Assembly: GCA_036936605.1 (NCBI GenBank)
Contig: JAUPFV010000002.1
Location: forward strand, 266,112,770-266,176,769
From: Limnanthes douglasii subsp. nivea
Taxonomy: Eukaryota; Streptophyta; Magnoliopsida; Brassicales; Limnanthaceae
Reading direction: 5' to 3'
DNA: 64,000 nt
This document shows, in pieces, positions 53,587-64,000 of this stretch (position 1 is the first letter of the stretch; each line of letters starts with the position of its first letter). The notes under the pieces are model-generated. The model saw nothing but the letters and a program-made list of their open reading frames with translations, did no database searches and was not told where the DNA came from. Position numbers and translations under genes: made by a program.

Positions 53587-53921
53587 AGAATTAGGGGGCT
53601 TCTCATATGGAAATAGGATTTTGAGGACTAAGTTGTAAATAATGTAAATTTAAGGATTTAATTATAATTAATGTAAGTTTTAGAGAGTAATTGTAACTAT
53701 GTATAATTGTTAAGGACTAAACAGCAATTAGTCCTCTTTTGTAACAGATTTCATTTTGAGACTAAGTCTTGACTCCTTTATATAAATGGCAAGGCTACTC
53801 TAATAAAGGGGTTGAACACTTTTTCTTGAGAACTCATTTGCACTTGAACTTTCTCTCTCTAAAAACTCTCTAACTCTTTCTATCTCTACTTAACAATTTA
53901 CTAAAACGAAATACTAACTCA
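53587..53921 (+). repeat. Polypurine tract and 3' LTR of element Z
   Basis: GAATTAGGGGGCTTC at 53587-53601 is the polypurine tract. The LTR follows from about 53608, has TTATATAAATGGC (TATA, about 53780) and a CT-rich leader, and ends near ACTCATCA at 53921. Boundaries are approximate. Confidence 0.55.
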
Positions 53922-54255
53922 TCAAGAAGTAACTAAAAGAGGGACAAGTAAAGGTAATTAAGAACAATATCATCCAAAATATTTTAGGCGAGGGTCGCGA
54001 GAAAGATAAAAAAACGAAGTAAATGAGTGGGAAACGTTTTTCAAGTAATTACAACTAAAATACACGTGAAATACTTTCATTAGTTGTTAAGGTAAGTTGT
54101 TGAGCTGTTATAACACGTGTAATGCATTGATTGGAGAAGAGTGAACTGTAAACAGTATAAATAGAGGATTGAATCTCCATCTGGATATTAGGAATTTAAT
54201 ACATAAAAAATAATTATCTTTGAGTAACTTTTATTTTCTAATTATTAATCAAGGT
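53922..54255 (+). repeat. Probable 5' LTR part of element V
   Basis: Unrelated to the Z LTR by eye; has its own TATA box (AGTATAAATAGAGG at about 54157) 350 bp before gag-like sequence. No matching second LTR in the window, so the call rests on position. Confidence 0.4.
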
Positions 54256-55960
54256 GGAATAAACTAAGAGATTAAACTTGATTCCCCTGTAAAGACAAAT
54301 TCAACAGTCACTTGCTTCGGTTCATCAACAACAGACGCATAACTTTCAACCCCACACAGTGACTGCTTTTCCTCCAACAAGAACAAATAAAATATCATCT
54401 TGATAACTTTGCAGAGCTAATAGAGAATAGCGCTACTATTTTGTATAAGACGTGGAATTTCATTCAATCCTAAATCCCCTCCTGATTCTGAGACCGACAG
54501 AAGAAAGAAATAAGCGATTTTTTAAATATCATAATCGGTCATGATAAGAGAAAATCTATAGCTTTATAGAAGGAAATTCAGACCCTCGTGGAGAATGGTA
54601 AATTGACAGCATTTGTTAAAATACAGTCAGGGGGTCGACAACAAGGTCTGGTGTTTAATCAAACAATAATTAAAAAAGAAGTAGTTGAGTGTACACCAAA
54701 ACATGAAATTTGATGGTCTTAAAAGGACCCTTCAATGATTTTGATGTCGACACAAAGTAACTAAACCTCAATCTCAATCTATAGAATATTATGGTAATTG
54801 ACGAGCCCAAATTTGAAGGGAAGGTCTAAATTATTTTTTAGTCATTAACTATTTTTTGTGGGGATACCATTTCGGGAACCACCAATTACTCTAACAAAGA
54901 ATTTTATAAGTTTAGTAAATAGTTGGTAGGAATAATGTCAACCCACTTTTATAGAGATCCATTTCTTTATATCACTTTTTATAATAATGATTTAATAGAG
55001 GTCGTCGGACCTCACGAGGATGTTGTGGTAATCAAAAAAACCATCGAAGGATCCTAATCGATATGGGAAGTTCGGAAAACATCATATTATTTCCACATAT
55101 AAACATATTGTGACCCTCCTATCATTTTTGATTTGATATAACAATAGTAAGACTCACCAGAGACACTACTGATGTCATCGTAAAGATCGATGGGGAGGTG
55201 TTACTACGTCGAGGGATTTTCAAGAATATGGTAAAACTGTTGTTCATAGTGATGGATGGTCTTACATCATATAATATAATTCTTGGCAGGTCTTGGTTGT
55301 TAATAATGCACGTTATTGCCTCCATTGTCCATTAATATTTAAAGTATGTAGTTGGAAGTCAAGTGGGAGTTGTCAGTAATAGCAAAAAAGTGCAAGGAGA
55401 TTGCTACACTATTGTATTGGCTCAAGATACAATTAAAAGTGTTGAGCAAAGCAAGAATAGCAGTTACCAAGGTCGACTTCAGAGTCAACTGGTGTCCACG
55501 ATCGAAGGGGGAGTCACAGTTCTACAATACCTGATAAGGACGTTTAAATTTATATTTCACCAACAGAAAAAGTTTGAAGATCGGTATCCTGTTATCGTTT
55601 GTCGTAAGAGAACAACTGACATCGGTTTTGTTCAGAAATTTGCATATGTTCGTCTGGTATACCTAAAACGTAATGGGAGTACCTGCGAGTGGTTATTTGT
55701 CACAAACTGGTTGTACGACCTTATGTACGTCCAATATTTCAAATATAAAAAGAGTTCTCTATTGAAAAATCTGATGTGATTGTGGCAGAGTTAGACGCCA
55801 GGAAAATTCAAAGCTTGTGAAAAGAAGAATTGGGAGGTGAAGAATGTGAGTTAATTTTACTGACTTGAACAAAACTTGTCCGAAAACTCCATTTTACATT
55901 CCTAAAATTGATCAAGTAATAAACTCAATTTTGAGTAACAAAACGATTAAAATATAAAAC
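54256..55960 (+). pseudogene. Gag-protease-RT remnant, element V
   Basis: Plus strand. The gag pseudo zinc finger region is at 54510-54640 (KYHNRS...NGKLTAFVKIQ). The protease is at 54990-55310 with GPHEDVVVI, a decayed IDMGSSENI active site, DGEVLLRRGIFKNMVKLLFI and ILGRSWLLIMHVIAS, the Trp codon that is a stop in Tat1. A connector follows at 55363-55560 (SQVGVVSNSKKVQGDCYTIV). The RT start is in shifted frames at 55845-55950 (FTDLNKTCPKTPFYIPKI). It ends abruptly at about 55960 in AT-rich DNA. Confidence 0.7.
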
Positions 55961-57130
55961 AAATTGCCATTTAAATATTTTATGTAAGTATAGGGCAAAG
56001 GAAACATAAATAAACTATATATTTAATGTTTATTATATTCTCTACTTATAGTTACTCACTTTCTCTTAAAGTGCAATAAAATATTATTACGATTTTAGAA
56101 AAAAATATTTTTACTGTGTTATTTTATTATATTATCGAATAATTATATTTTATATGTTATTAATACGATTTTTTTTTTCTATATCTTAAGTTATTTTCAA
56201 ATCTTTAATTTAGAAAACCAAATTTAAATTAAAAAAACAAAAAAATTATCTAAATCAAACTAATAAAAAACTATTTAAACAAATAAAAAACAAATAACAT
56301 ATATTTACCATGTTATCGAGTTTTATAATCAATATTTTTTTTAAATATACATATTCATTTTTTCACAAAATAATAACTTGATATCCCGGAATCAGTTTGC
56401 TTTTCCCTAAAATAAGGAAAATAACTAAATCTAGATGATGTTTCATAATCAACTACATAAACTATTTCAGAATCAATTGTAGACTTTTTAAATATTAAAA
56501 CAATAACTTATTTTGATATACAATCTCGAAATCAATTGTATTTTTTAAAATATCAAAATAACAACTACTTTTGAGATGATGTCTCAAATGTTTTACAATA
56601 TCCCAATGACTATTAATCCATAAACACCATCTTAGTAACAATTGTTATTTTGAAGTTTTCGGAAATACAAATGATTCAAAAACTAGTGTCTCGAAATTTG
56701 TTTTCTTTTTATGCATATTTGTTTGTGAAAAACGCAAATGATATAATATTTGTAGTTTTGTTAGTAATTTATTGAAATTATGTATTTGAGCTTAAATATA
56801 TAAAAGTCCAAAATTATTCTCGAGACAAATATTTTAAAATAACACACCTACTTATTGATCACGCATGTTACTTAATATATACAATACGTCGATTGCGACT
56901 TAGGTTATATGGTAATGATAAGTTGGTTATATGGTAATGATAAGTTTTTATGATGTTTAAAACATGAGAATACTTTGTGATTAAACTATGCTTGTAAGAG
57001 GTCTTGAATATATAGAAAAATAAATCATGCATATAATGGTAAGAGAATATTGAGGGACATATAAAATTAAAATTTAAAACTTAAAGCTTATGAGGTGGCC
57101 ATTGACCTATGCTCTTTGGAAGTTGAATAT
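55961..57130. other. Very AT-rich DNA, left flank of MULE-3
   Basis: No gene. From 56380 to 56705 it carries copies of a motif around GATGTCTCGGAATCAATTGT (56380, 56433, 56463, 56521, 56571, 56680). Confidence 0.5.
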
Positions 57131-57890
57131 AGAACGTTTAATCATGAACCAACTATATATTTGGAAGGATTTCGTGCAGTAAGAAAATGAAATAAAACTG
57201 AAGAATATAATATGAATAAATTTTCTTTAGTTGGTGTTTCTCATCGAGATATTTTATTAAGGTTAAATAATGTTAATATCGATAATGTGTTCAGCGTGCA
57301 TAAAATTTATAATGTTGGACAAGAACATTATACATTGGAGAAATACAATCTATCACAACTTCAAATTTTTTTGGATAAAATGAAAGAAAAATACTACACT
57401 AAATGATATAAAATGGGAAGTGATGGGTCTCAAAAAATCATCGTTTTAGTTTCTGCACACTACATCTATCAAACTTCTAATGATATTCCATGAAGCCCTT
57501 AGTATGCATAGCACATACAAGATGATGAGATATATGACATTGTTTGAAATTATTGGTGTTATATTAATAAATATTAGTTTCATATCACACTCATCTTGAT
57601 AAAATCTAAAAAGATGGACAGTTACACGTATGTTATGGATCATTTGCGGTTGCTCATGGAGAAAAATAGTTACGGTTTACCTGATAATTTTTTGACAGAT
57701 AAAGAACTAACATTAGTGAATGCAATTGACAATATATTTCTAAAAATGACACACATACTATGTAATTGACACAATATCAAAAATATATTAGCAAATACTA
57801 AAAAATTGTTTGCGGATAGAAATGTATTCGAAGAATTTCTTCAGTCTTGGGAGAGACGTGTTTATTTAGAGACAATAACAAACTGAAACT
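57131..57890 (+). pseudogene. MULE/FAR1-type transposase remnant (MULE-3)
   Basis: Plus strand, several frames. 57212-57406: LVGVSHRDILLRL, IDNVFSVHKIYNV and LQIFLDKMKEKYYTK resemble the segment that precedes the catalytic core in MULE and FAR1-like transposases. 57614-57860: MDSYTYVMDHLRLLMEKN, LPDNFLTDKELTLVNAID (second catalytic Asp region), HILCN*HNIKNILANTKKLF (the C-x2-H helix, Trp now a stop) and FEEFLQSWE. The first Asp and the catalytic Glu regions are not recognisable. No termini found. Confidence 0.65.
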
Positions 57891-59929
57891 CAAACATAAC
57901 ACGTATACTTAATCATGAAAATGTTCTCTGATCAAATATCGCTTAGTTTTAAAATTACTAGCTTTTCAATATTCAAGTTCGTGTCTATCTACTCATATTG
58001 ATACTCAAAAAATATTGGGTTATTGTATACCGAATTGGACCTGTTACTTTATCTTTGTTGTCCTCTAGTAGGACAAGTTACTCTTTTATCAAAATACTGA
58101 TAATGTCAAATTTATCTCGTCAAACGATAATGAAAACTATTTATATTCAAAAGAAATCTAAAAATCCATGACGTGAGAGTTCTATTTGTATATAAATTCA
58201 AATTCATTTATAACTACGAACCAAAATAATGTTTTCGATAATGATTTTTACTGAACGAGCATTGGTTGGTTAACTTCCCATGACGACTATTTTTCAAAAA
58301 AATATAATGCGAAAATATAAGCTAACTCTATCCTAACAAACACAATATAAGTAATAAGTATACTAGAATAATACCATCAATCATAACTATTAATGAAAAT
58401 AAATTTATTTATCCATTTGTATGGCACATGTCATGTCTTGTATTTTTGAAAATATTTATAACATCTCGGCGCGTGAAAAATTTGTTTGTAAATATAATAA
58501 TTTCAATATTTTGCTCGATTTGAAAATGGACTTTATACATTTGAGAATGAATCTGGTTCCACGTTTTAACGAACACATATGCACTTTTATTGATTTCGAC
58601 GGGGCTCTCGTGTTCAAGAGTTTCGGGATCATGGATGTGCAACTTCGAATCTTGAGCATGTAAACTTGAATTCTGCAAATACTTATATTTTAAAAAAAAT
58701 TAGGTTTAATATTACAAATAAATTCAATAAAAAAACTCGAATAAGCCAAAAATAGATTAATTAGAAATGTCTAGTATATATTGTTTTTATAAGCATATAA
58801 TTTCGAGACAACATCTCGGAATCATGTGATTTTTATGAAAACAAGGTTAATCTAGTGTTAATGTCTCTGAATTAATTATGTTTGAAAAGAAAATAAAATA
58901 GTATTAATTTCAAGATGGTGTCTTGCAATCCATAAATACAAACACAACCGAATTCGAAAACTCAAAACACTAACCAACACTAAAATTGACTTCAAATCTT
59001 AACTATGAATGCTCATAATTATGGATTAATTATTTTTTAAAAAAATAAATGACATTTTATTAGAAAATAAACTAATACAAGTGATGAAATTAGATAGTAT
59101 TTTAATTACCCCTCATGAGTTCTTTAAAAGGACCGTCAAAACCAAATTTCAGATTTTTTGGAAGACCACCAAAATTTCAGTGACTTTGAGATGGAATAGG
59201 GAAAGGATCTTCTCTATAACTTTCTTTTTTATTGAAAATCTCTTTCCAAAAACTTTTTCTTGCCTCTTCTAATTTTCTTTATCAAAACAAGAGCAACCAT
59301 GAATATATTAATGTATTTCCAGAGAATCTGCAGAGCAAGATAGGGATGTTCCATCTCGTAATCATCAATTCAACCTTTCCTTTTCCTTTTCTTGAGAATC
59401 AGCAAGAATCAGAGAGTTGATTTCGACTTGAATTTCTTTTGGGTCCAGCAACATCCCAAACAATATGATATAATGATTTGATACTTAACAAATGAAACTC
59501 AGGGCTTGGCAATTGGAAAATTGACGAGACCATATAATTCATTGTGCTGGATATGACTCTGTCATTAAATCATTGATATAGATTAACTACATGCTCTATT
59601 TCATTTATTCCTCTTTTGTACATTAGGTCAATTCTCTCTGGTTCCATGGAGACTATGGGACATTTATCTTCTTTTGATTGAACCTGCAGTCAAATAACTT
59701 ACAAAAATAAGTAGTCAGAAGATACCTGCTAGGAATCATTAGTGATGATACTATCTAACAACTATTGTAAGATAGTGGGAATGGTATTAAGATATGAATG
59801 ACCATATAATAATTAAGAAAATATTTCTAATCTTCTAGCCTGATCTAACCTAATCCAATACTTTCAACAAACGTTACAACCCTTAAGTTATTAGGAGCTT
59901 GATTTTGGTTGAAGTCACGCTTCATTTTA
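57891..59929. other. AT-rich DNA, right flank of MULE-3
   Basis: No gene supported in 2 kb. Further copies of the MULE-3 motif lie at 58803 (ACATCTCGGAATCATGTGAT), 58858 and 58908. Short open frames at 58409-58678 are unsupported. Confidence 0.5.
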
Positions 59930-62130
59930 CATTTCAAAGTCCATTTGGAAAGCTAATCACCTTCCTTATTTGGTCTCTATAAATATAGCCACTTCCATAT
60001 TAGATGTAATGAGTTTCTTGAAATAGTTGAGTAAAGGTTATAAAGTCCAATGAGATTTTCCTTTGGAAAAGAGACCAAGTAATACTAGAGAGTCTGTTTA
60101 TATAACTAATTTGCCAATGCCCATATTGTTACAAGTTATTAAACCATACAGCAAATCTCTTTCTTTAACTAAAATGGGAGTAAGCTTCCCATATAACCTA
60201 CCAAAACCAATAATAATCTCACCATTATTGTCTCTGACTAAACCATCACTAGCAGCCTCTCTATTAATCAGACATGATCCATTAGTGTTAAACTTAAACC
60301 TATTATTAGTAGGGATTTCCCACCTGAATATAGGTACTTTTATTTATTTGTTAAGATTATTATAGTATCCAATATCAAAGACAACATTAGGTCATTAGTC
60401 CAGTGACGTTTACTGAACAAATTAGCTTGATCAATATATGTTATAATATGTTTTATATAACTTATAGTTGAGCTGATATGAAGGCTATTACCGTTAAACT
60501 TAACCCATAGAACCCAACATATTATTACAGGGATAATAGTTCTAGCATAAGTATCTTTATTAACAGACTAGAACTAATACCTTATCAAGTGAGCAATGGT
60601 CATAAATCTATCCAATTTAATACCAAATAGGGTAGAGAAGTAAGTCCAGACTTTCCATGTTGTTTTACATGGAACAAAAATATGGTTTATGGTCTCCAAG
60701 TTTTTACAAAATTGGCACTTAGAGACAAGGATAAATTTCCTTTTCATCAACACAAATTTAACAGAAATCCAAATGTTTAGGACTCTCCTGGTTATGATTA
60801 TTCATTTTTTAGATGTTATTGTATTCAATAGTTTCTTGAAATAATCAAATTTATTATGTTTGTTTCTCAATCTATTCCATGTTTCTTTTGTTCTAAAGCT
60901 ACCATCATTTGATAAGGACCATGAGATAGAATAATTTGCATTGTTTATTATATGAACTTTGTGGATAATCTAGATATCAAAAGGTAGAATTGATTCTTTA
61001 AACTTGTCCAACTTCCAACCATTTGAGTCTCAGTGTGAGTTAACCTTTTCTTTAGTAAACCATATGTTGTCCTCATTAATATCAAGGTTAATAAAGGAAG
61101 AGGATGAGCACTATTTATTTGTCCAAAATTCCAACTTACTTTTACCTAACTTCCCTTATATGTGAGGCTCAGTCAATTCTCTAATTAGCATTAGCTTTTC
61201 CAAGTATGATTGTGGCGCCTAGCATAGCTTACTTGTAATGGATGATATTCTTTTTAATAGATAATATTAAGGAATTTGGACCACTGAGACTTTTGATCTC
61301 TGAATTTATACTAGAGGTTACAAGAGAATGAGTCTTCCACGTCCTAGATTTTCCTGATGCTCAAGCCACCTTAATCATATGGTCTATATATATTAGCCCG
61401 CTTAGTTTATTTAATTGTGTTCTTATTTTCTGATAAACCCCATAGGAGGTTGTTAAAAAAATTCCATCATATCTATAAAAATCTTAGGCAAGAGGCAGCA
61501 TTAAATCTAGTAAGTATGTAAGGCTATTGAGATTGTTTCGCTAAGAATTAACCTACCATCAAACTCTAGGTGCTTCCCTTTCCATTCATTGATCTTATCC
61601 CGAATTTGAGATACTATAGTGTTATAAATACTAACTTTATTGTAAGTATTGATGGTAATTTCTAAATAGGTTATTGATAGGAATCATGTTTTAAAACCAA
61701 TCAAGATTTTTAAACTTGAATGATTGGCCCGGGTAACTTTAGAAGAGGTGATGATTATGGTCTTCCCTATGTTTATAGATTGACCAGAGAGGTCTTGATA
61801 GTTCTAGAGTAATATGCTCATCTTGTCAATAGTAGAAGTTTGACCATTAGAGAAGATCAAAAGGTCATCGGTGAAAGCCAAACAAGGGATGACCATAAAG
61901 CTTTTGGATTTGTATCTCATATCAGATTTCTCATCAAACAACTTTCTCAAACCTTTGATCACGTACTCCTCGAGAATTATAAAAAAACTAGGGGATAAAG
62001 GGTCCAATTACCTGATACCTCTTTTGGCTTTAAAGTACCCTTTGAACTAACCATTTATTAGGATAAATATAAACATGCGTCATCATGTTAGTTATTAAGT
62101 TTATGAAGGTATAACTGAATCCAAATAGCT
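59930..62130 (-). pseudogene. Plant L1-like LINE ORF2 remnant (RT, zinc region, RNase H)
   Basis: Minus strand, frames shifted in places. RT at 62125-61700: FGFSYTFINLITNMMTH, KRGIRQ (Gln now a stop) then LDPLSPSFFIILEE, and AFTDDLLIFSNG in place of the usual A-D-D box. Then SGQSINIGKTIIITSSK and INEWKGKHLEFDGRLILSE (about 61740-61540), a pattern typical of plant LINEs. The zf-RVT region at 60860-60650 has SKCQFCKNLETINHIFVPCK. An RNase H domain at 60330-60090 has FKFNTNGSCLINREAASDGL and VRDNNGEIIIGFG. No endonuclease domain or poly(A) tail was found, so the copy is 5'-truncated. Confidence 0.8.
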
Positions 62131-64000
62131 TTAAATTTTTGACTTTGGAAGCAAATCTGCTTCTCATCAAGCCTTGGTAGTGTGTTGTTCTTAAATGTGC
62201 TTTAACCCTTTTTTCCTCTATTAAGTCCAACTGACTCCTAACTGCTACATCATTAGACTGTTTAGAATAGTTATGGACCTTATTTGATGGTAAAGTAGCC
62301 TCGATGGGATTAATTGCATCCATCTCATATACCAAAGCAAAAGGAAATTCTTGTGTGGCAGTCCGAGGAGTAGTTCGGTAGGCCCACAATACTTCATGTA
62401 AACAAATTGCCCATTTTCTTGAGGGTGGAAATGAGAGGAAAAACAATGTTGAATGCCTCTGGAGGTACAAAAGGCTTCCATGTTTTGTTGTCAAACTGTG
62501 GCCCATTATCTGTGGTAATCTTTTAGGGAACTCCAAACCTACAACATATATTAGATAAGATGAACTTAATAACAGCTTTAGATGTGGTCCCAACCAAAGG
62601 AGTTGCTTCTATCCATTTAGAGAAATAGTCAATGGTGACTATGATAGTTTTGCATCCCCCGTATGCCATGGGAAGAGGTCCAACTAAATCCACCCCCCAT
62701 CTAGCAAAAGGTATTGGCTCAGAAGTAGACTCTATAGGTATTGCTGGTACATGAATTTTATTCCTATACCTTTGACATGGATCACATTTCTTCACCATTT
62801 CTTTTGTATCTGCCATTATGGTTGGCCAATAGTATCTGGCTAACAAGACACTCCGGGTCAATGCCCTATATCCACAATGTGTTGAGCCTTCCCCATCGTG
62901 TAATTCGGATAAGACAACTTAGGATTCTTCAAACCCCAAACATCGTAGGAGAGGCATGCTGAAATAGTTTTTGTAAAGAGCATCTTTTATTATCAAAAAA
63001 CCACGAGCCTTGTATTTAATTTTTTTTTCTATAGCTTTATCTGAAGGCAATGTCCCATCGAAAATGCATTGAAGGAGTGTGTATCTCCAATATTTAGGTT
63101 GGATCACAAGTATGCTCATATTTTCTTCATCTTCTTTGTTTTGATCTAACTGTATGGATGGACATTCCTGTACGAGAATCCAAGTGTATGATTCAAAATA
63201 GGCTATAGTTGCTAGAGAGTCTGCCAATGTATTCTCTGACCTATGAATATGCTCATAGAAAATACTTTTAAAATTGGCTGCGACATTTTTCAAGATGAGC
63301 AAGTATTTAACCAGCTGTTCCTTCTTGGCCTCAGACTGTCCTTGAGCATGGTGGATGAGCAATTGAGAGTCAATCATTAATTGGACTCTCTTAGCTCCAC
63401 ATAAGAGAGCTAACTTAAGACCGATTATAGATGCCTCATATTCAGACTCATTGTTAGAGGTCCTGAATCCAAAATATATAGCTTGATACATTTTATCACC
63501 ATATGAGGAGGTTAAACAAATTCCAGCTCCATAGCCCATAGCGCTTGATTCACCATCAGTTCGGACTACCCATTCTTTTTTTAAATTGATTTCTGAATCT
63601 TATCCAGAAGATCTATCAATATGAAATTCTACCAAGAAGTCAGTCACTGATTGAGCTTTAATTGTCGTTCGAGGGGCAAAATCAATATTGTAGTCACTCA
63701 ATTATACTGACCACTTAGTCATTCTACTTGATACATCGGCCTTCTAGAGAATATTTTTTTAATGGGAAAGACATTCGGACAATAATATAATGAGCTTAAA
63801 AATACGGCCTCATCTTTCTTGCTGCAATTACCAAAGCCAATGCTAACTTCTTCAACCTCAAATATCTTCTTTCAACGTCCAATAAACTCTTACTGGTGTA
63901 GTACACCGGATGAGGGTAATTGTCCACTTCCCTTACTAGGACAGCACTTAGAGCACATTCTGATACAGCCAGGTATACATAAAGTTTTTCTCCTCGAACA
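62131..64000 (-). pseudogene. Pol of a Tat-type element W (RNase H, second RNase H, integrase)
   Basis: Minus strand, 5' part outside the window. RNase H at 64000-63650 has CALSAVLVREVDNYPHPVYY and LALALVIAARKMRPYF-like pieces in shifted frames. The second RNase H is at 63580-63150 (GYGAGICLTSSYGDKMYQA, YEHIHRSENTLADSLATIA), very like Tat1. The integrase has a zinc finger at 62850-62770 (YYWPTIMADTKEM, CDPCQRY) and a core with WGVDLVGPLPMAYGG, VTIDYFSKWIEATPLVG and ICCRFGVP. The later core is frameshifted (NGPQFDNK- and FSSHFHPQENGQ-like). It then has VLWAYRTTPRTATQEFPFAL and LDLIEEKRVKAHLRTTHYQG to SKVK at 62140, where LINE sequence begins. Few stops; a better-preserved relative of Tat1 that keeps integrase. 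Confidence 0.85.

Larger units (their letters stand above)
48851..53921 (+). mobile_element. Element Z: 5'-truncated Tat-type retrotransposon
   Basis: Contains, in order, pol C-terminus (plus), antisense accessory gene (minus), polypurine tract and 3' LTR. It is joined head to head to element X at 48850 with no 5' LTR, gag or RT, so it is a truncated copy. Confidence 0.7.

Noticed and set aside
56000..57000. AT-rich block as a matrix-attachment region or replication origin
   Set aside because: Only base composition supports it; no specific consensus could be verified by eye.
58409..58678. 89-codon minus-strand frame as a small gene
   Set aside because: No similarity recognised, AT-rich, overlapping frames open on both strands; not distinguishable from chance.
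1..64000. tRNA, rRNA, miRNA or ordinary host genes
   Set aside because: No cloverleaf with A and B boxes, no rRNA core sequence, and no exon-intron gene outside mobile elements was recognised on either strand.

Overview
The window looks like repeat-rich nuclear DNA of a flowering plant, probably a eudicot (a weak inference from overall AT-richness). It holds spliced MULE genes carrying a captured SUMO-protease gene, several Ty3/gypsy retrotransposons of the Tat type (dual RNase H, antisense accessory gene) and a plant L1-like LINE. I see no host gene, no rRNA or tRNA gene, and no prokaryotic or organellar content. Almost everything is mobile-element sequence, much of it decayed or nested.

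Left part (1-24.6 kb). A Tat-type pol tail with a 32-bp minisatellite (1-545) abuts a decayed Mutator-like element (MULE-1, about 560-8985). MULE-1 keeps a small acidic gene, an intact unknown 127-aa ORF and a broken Ulp1-like SUMO-protease gene, all on the minus strand, but no transposase. A second and much better preserved relative (MULE-2, 10933-23355) has a 9-bp target duplication. It carries a convergent pair of genes, a spliced transposase on the plus strand and a roughly 11-exon Ulp1-like gene on the minus strand, each driven from a TATA box in its own terminal region, with the acidic gene between them. MULE-2 sits inside an older, smaller inverted-repeat element (arms 10037-10405 and 23400-23745). 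The non-coding DNA of the two MULEs, introns included, is studded with short dispersed motifs: CGCGATTTA-like in MULE-1, TGATAGAT/TGCTAGATGT-like in MULE-2.

Middle part (24.7-56 kb). This is a nest of Tat-lineage retrotransposons. An old minus-strand element X (24.7-48.85 kb in three pieces) was split twice. A young element Tat1 (27140-35199; identical 504-bp LTRs, CTTAT duplication) is inserted in its antisense gene, and an older element Y (36649-46996) is inserted in its integrase. Tat1 has lost its integrase and has stops in pol, so it must have been mobilised in trans. Partial plus-strand elements follow: Z (48851-53921) and V (53922-55960). All these elements share one layout: gag, PR, RT, RH, second RH and IN on one strand, then an antisense spliced accessory gene between pol and the 3' LTR.

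Right part (56-64 kb). A third, heavily decayed MULE transposase (57.1-57.9 kb) lies in AT-rich DNA with its own dispersed motif. It is followed by a minus-strand LINE reverse transcriptase (59.9-62.1 kb) abutting a minus-strand Tat-type pol (W). W is closely related to Tat1 and still carries the integrase that Tat1 lacks.
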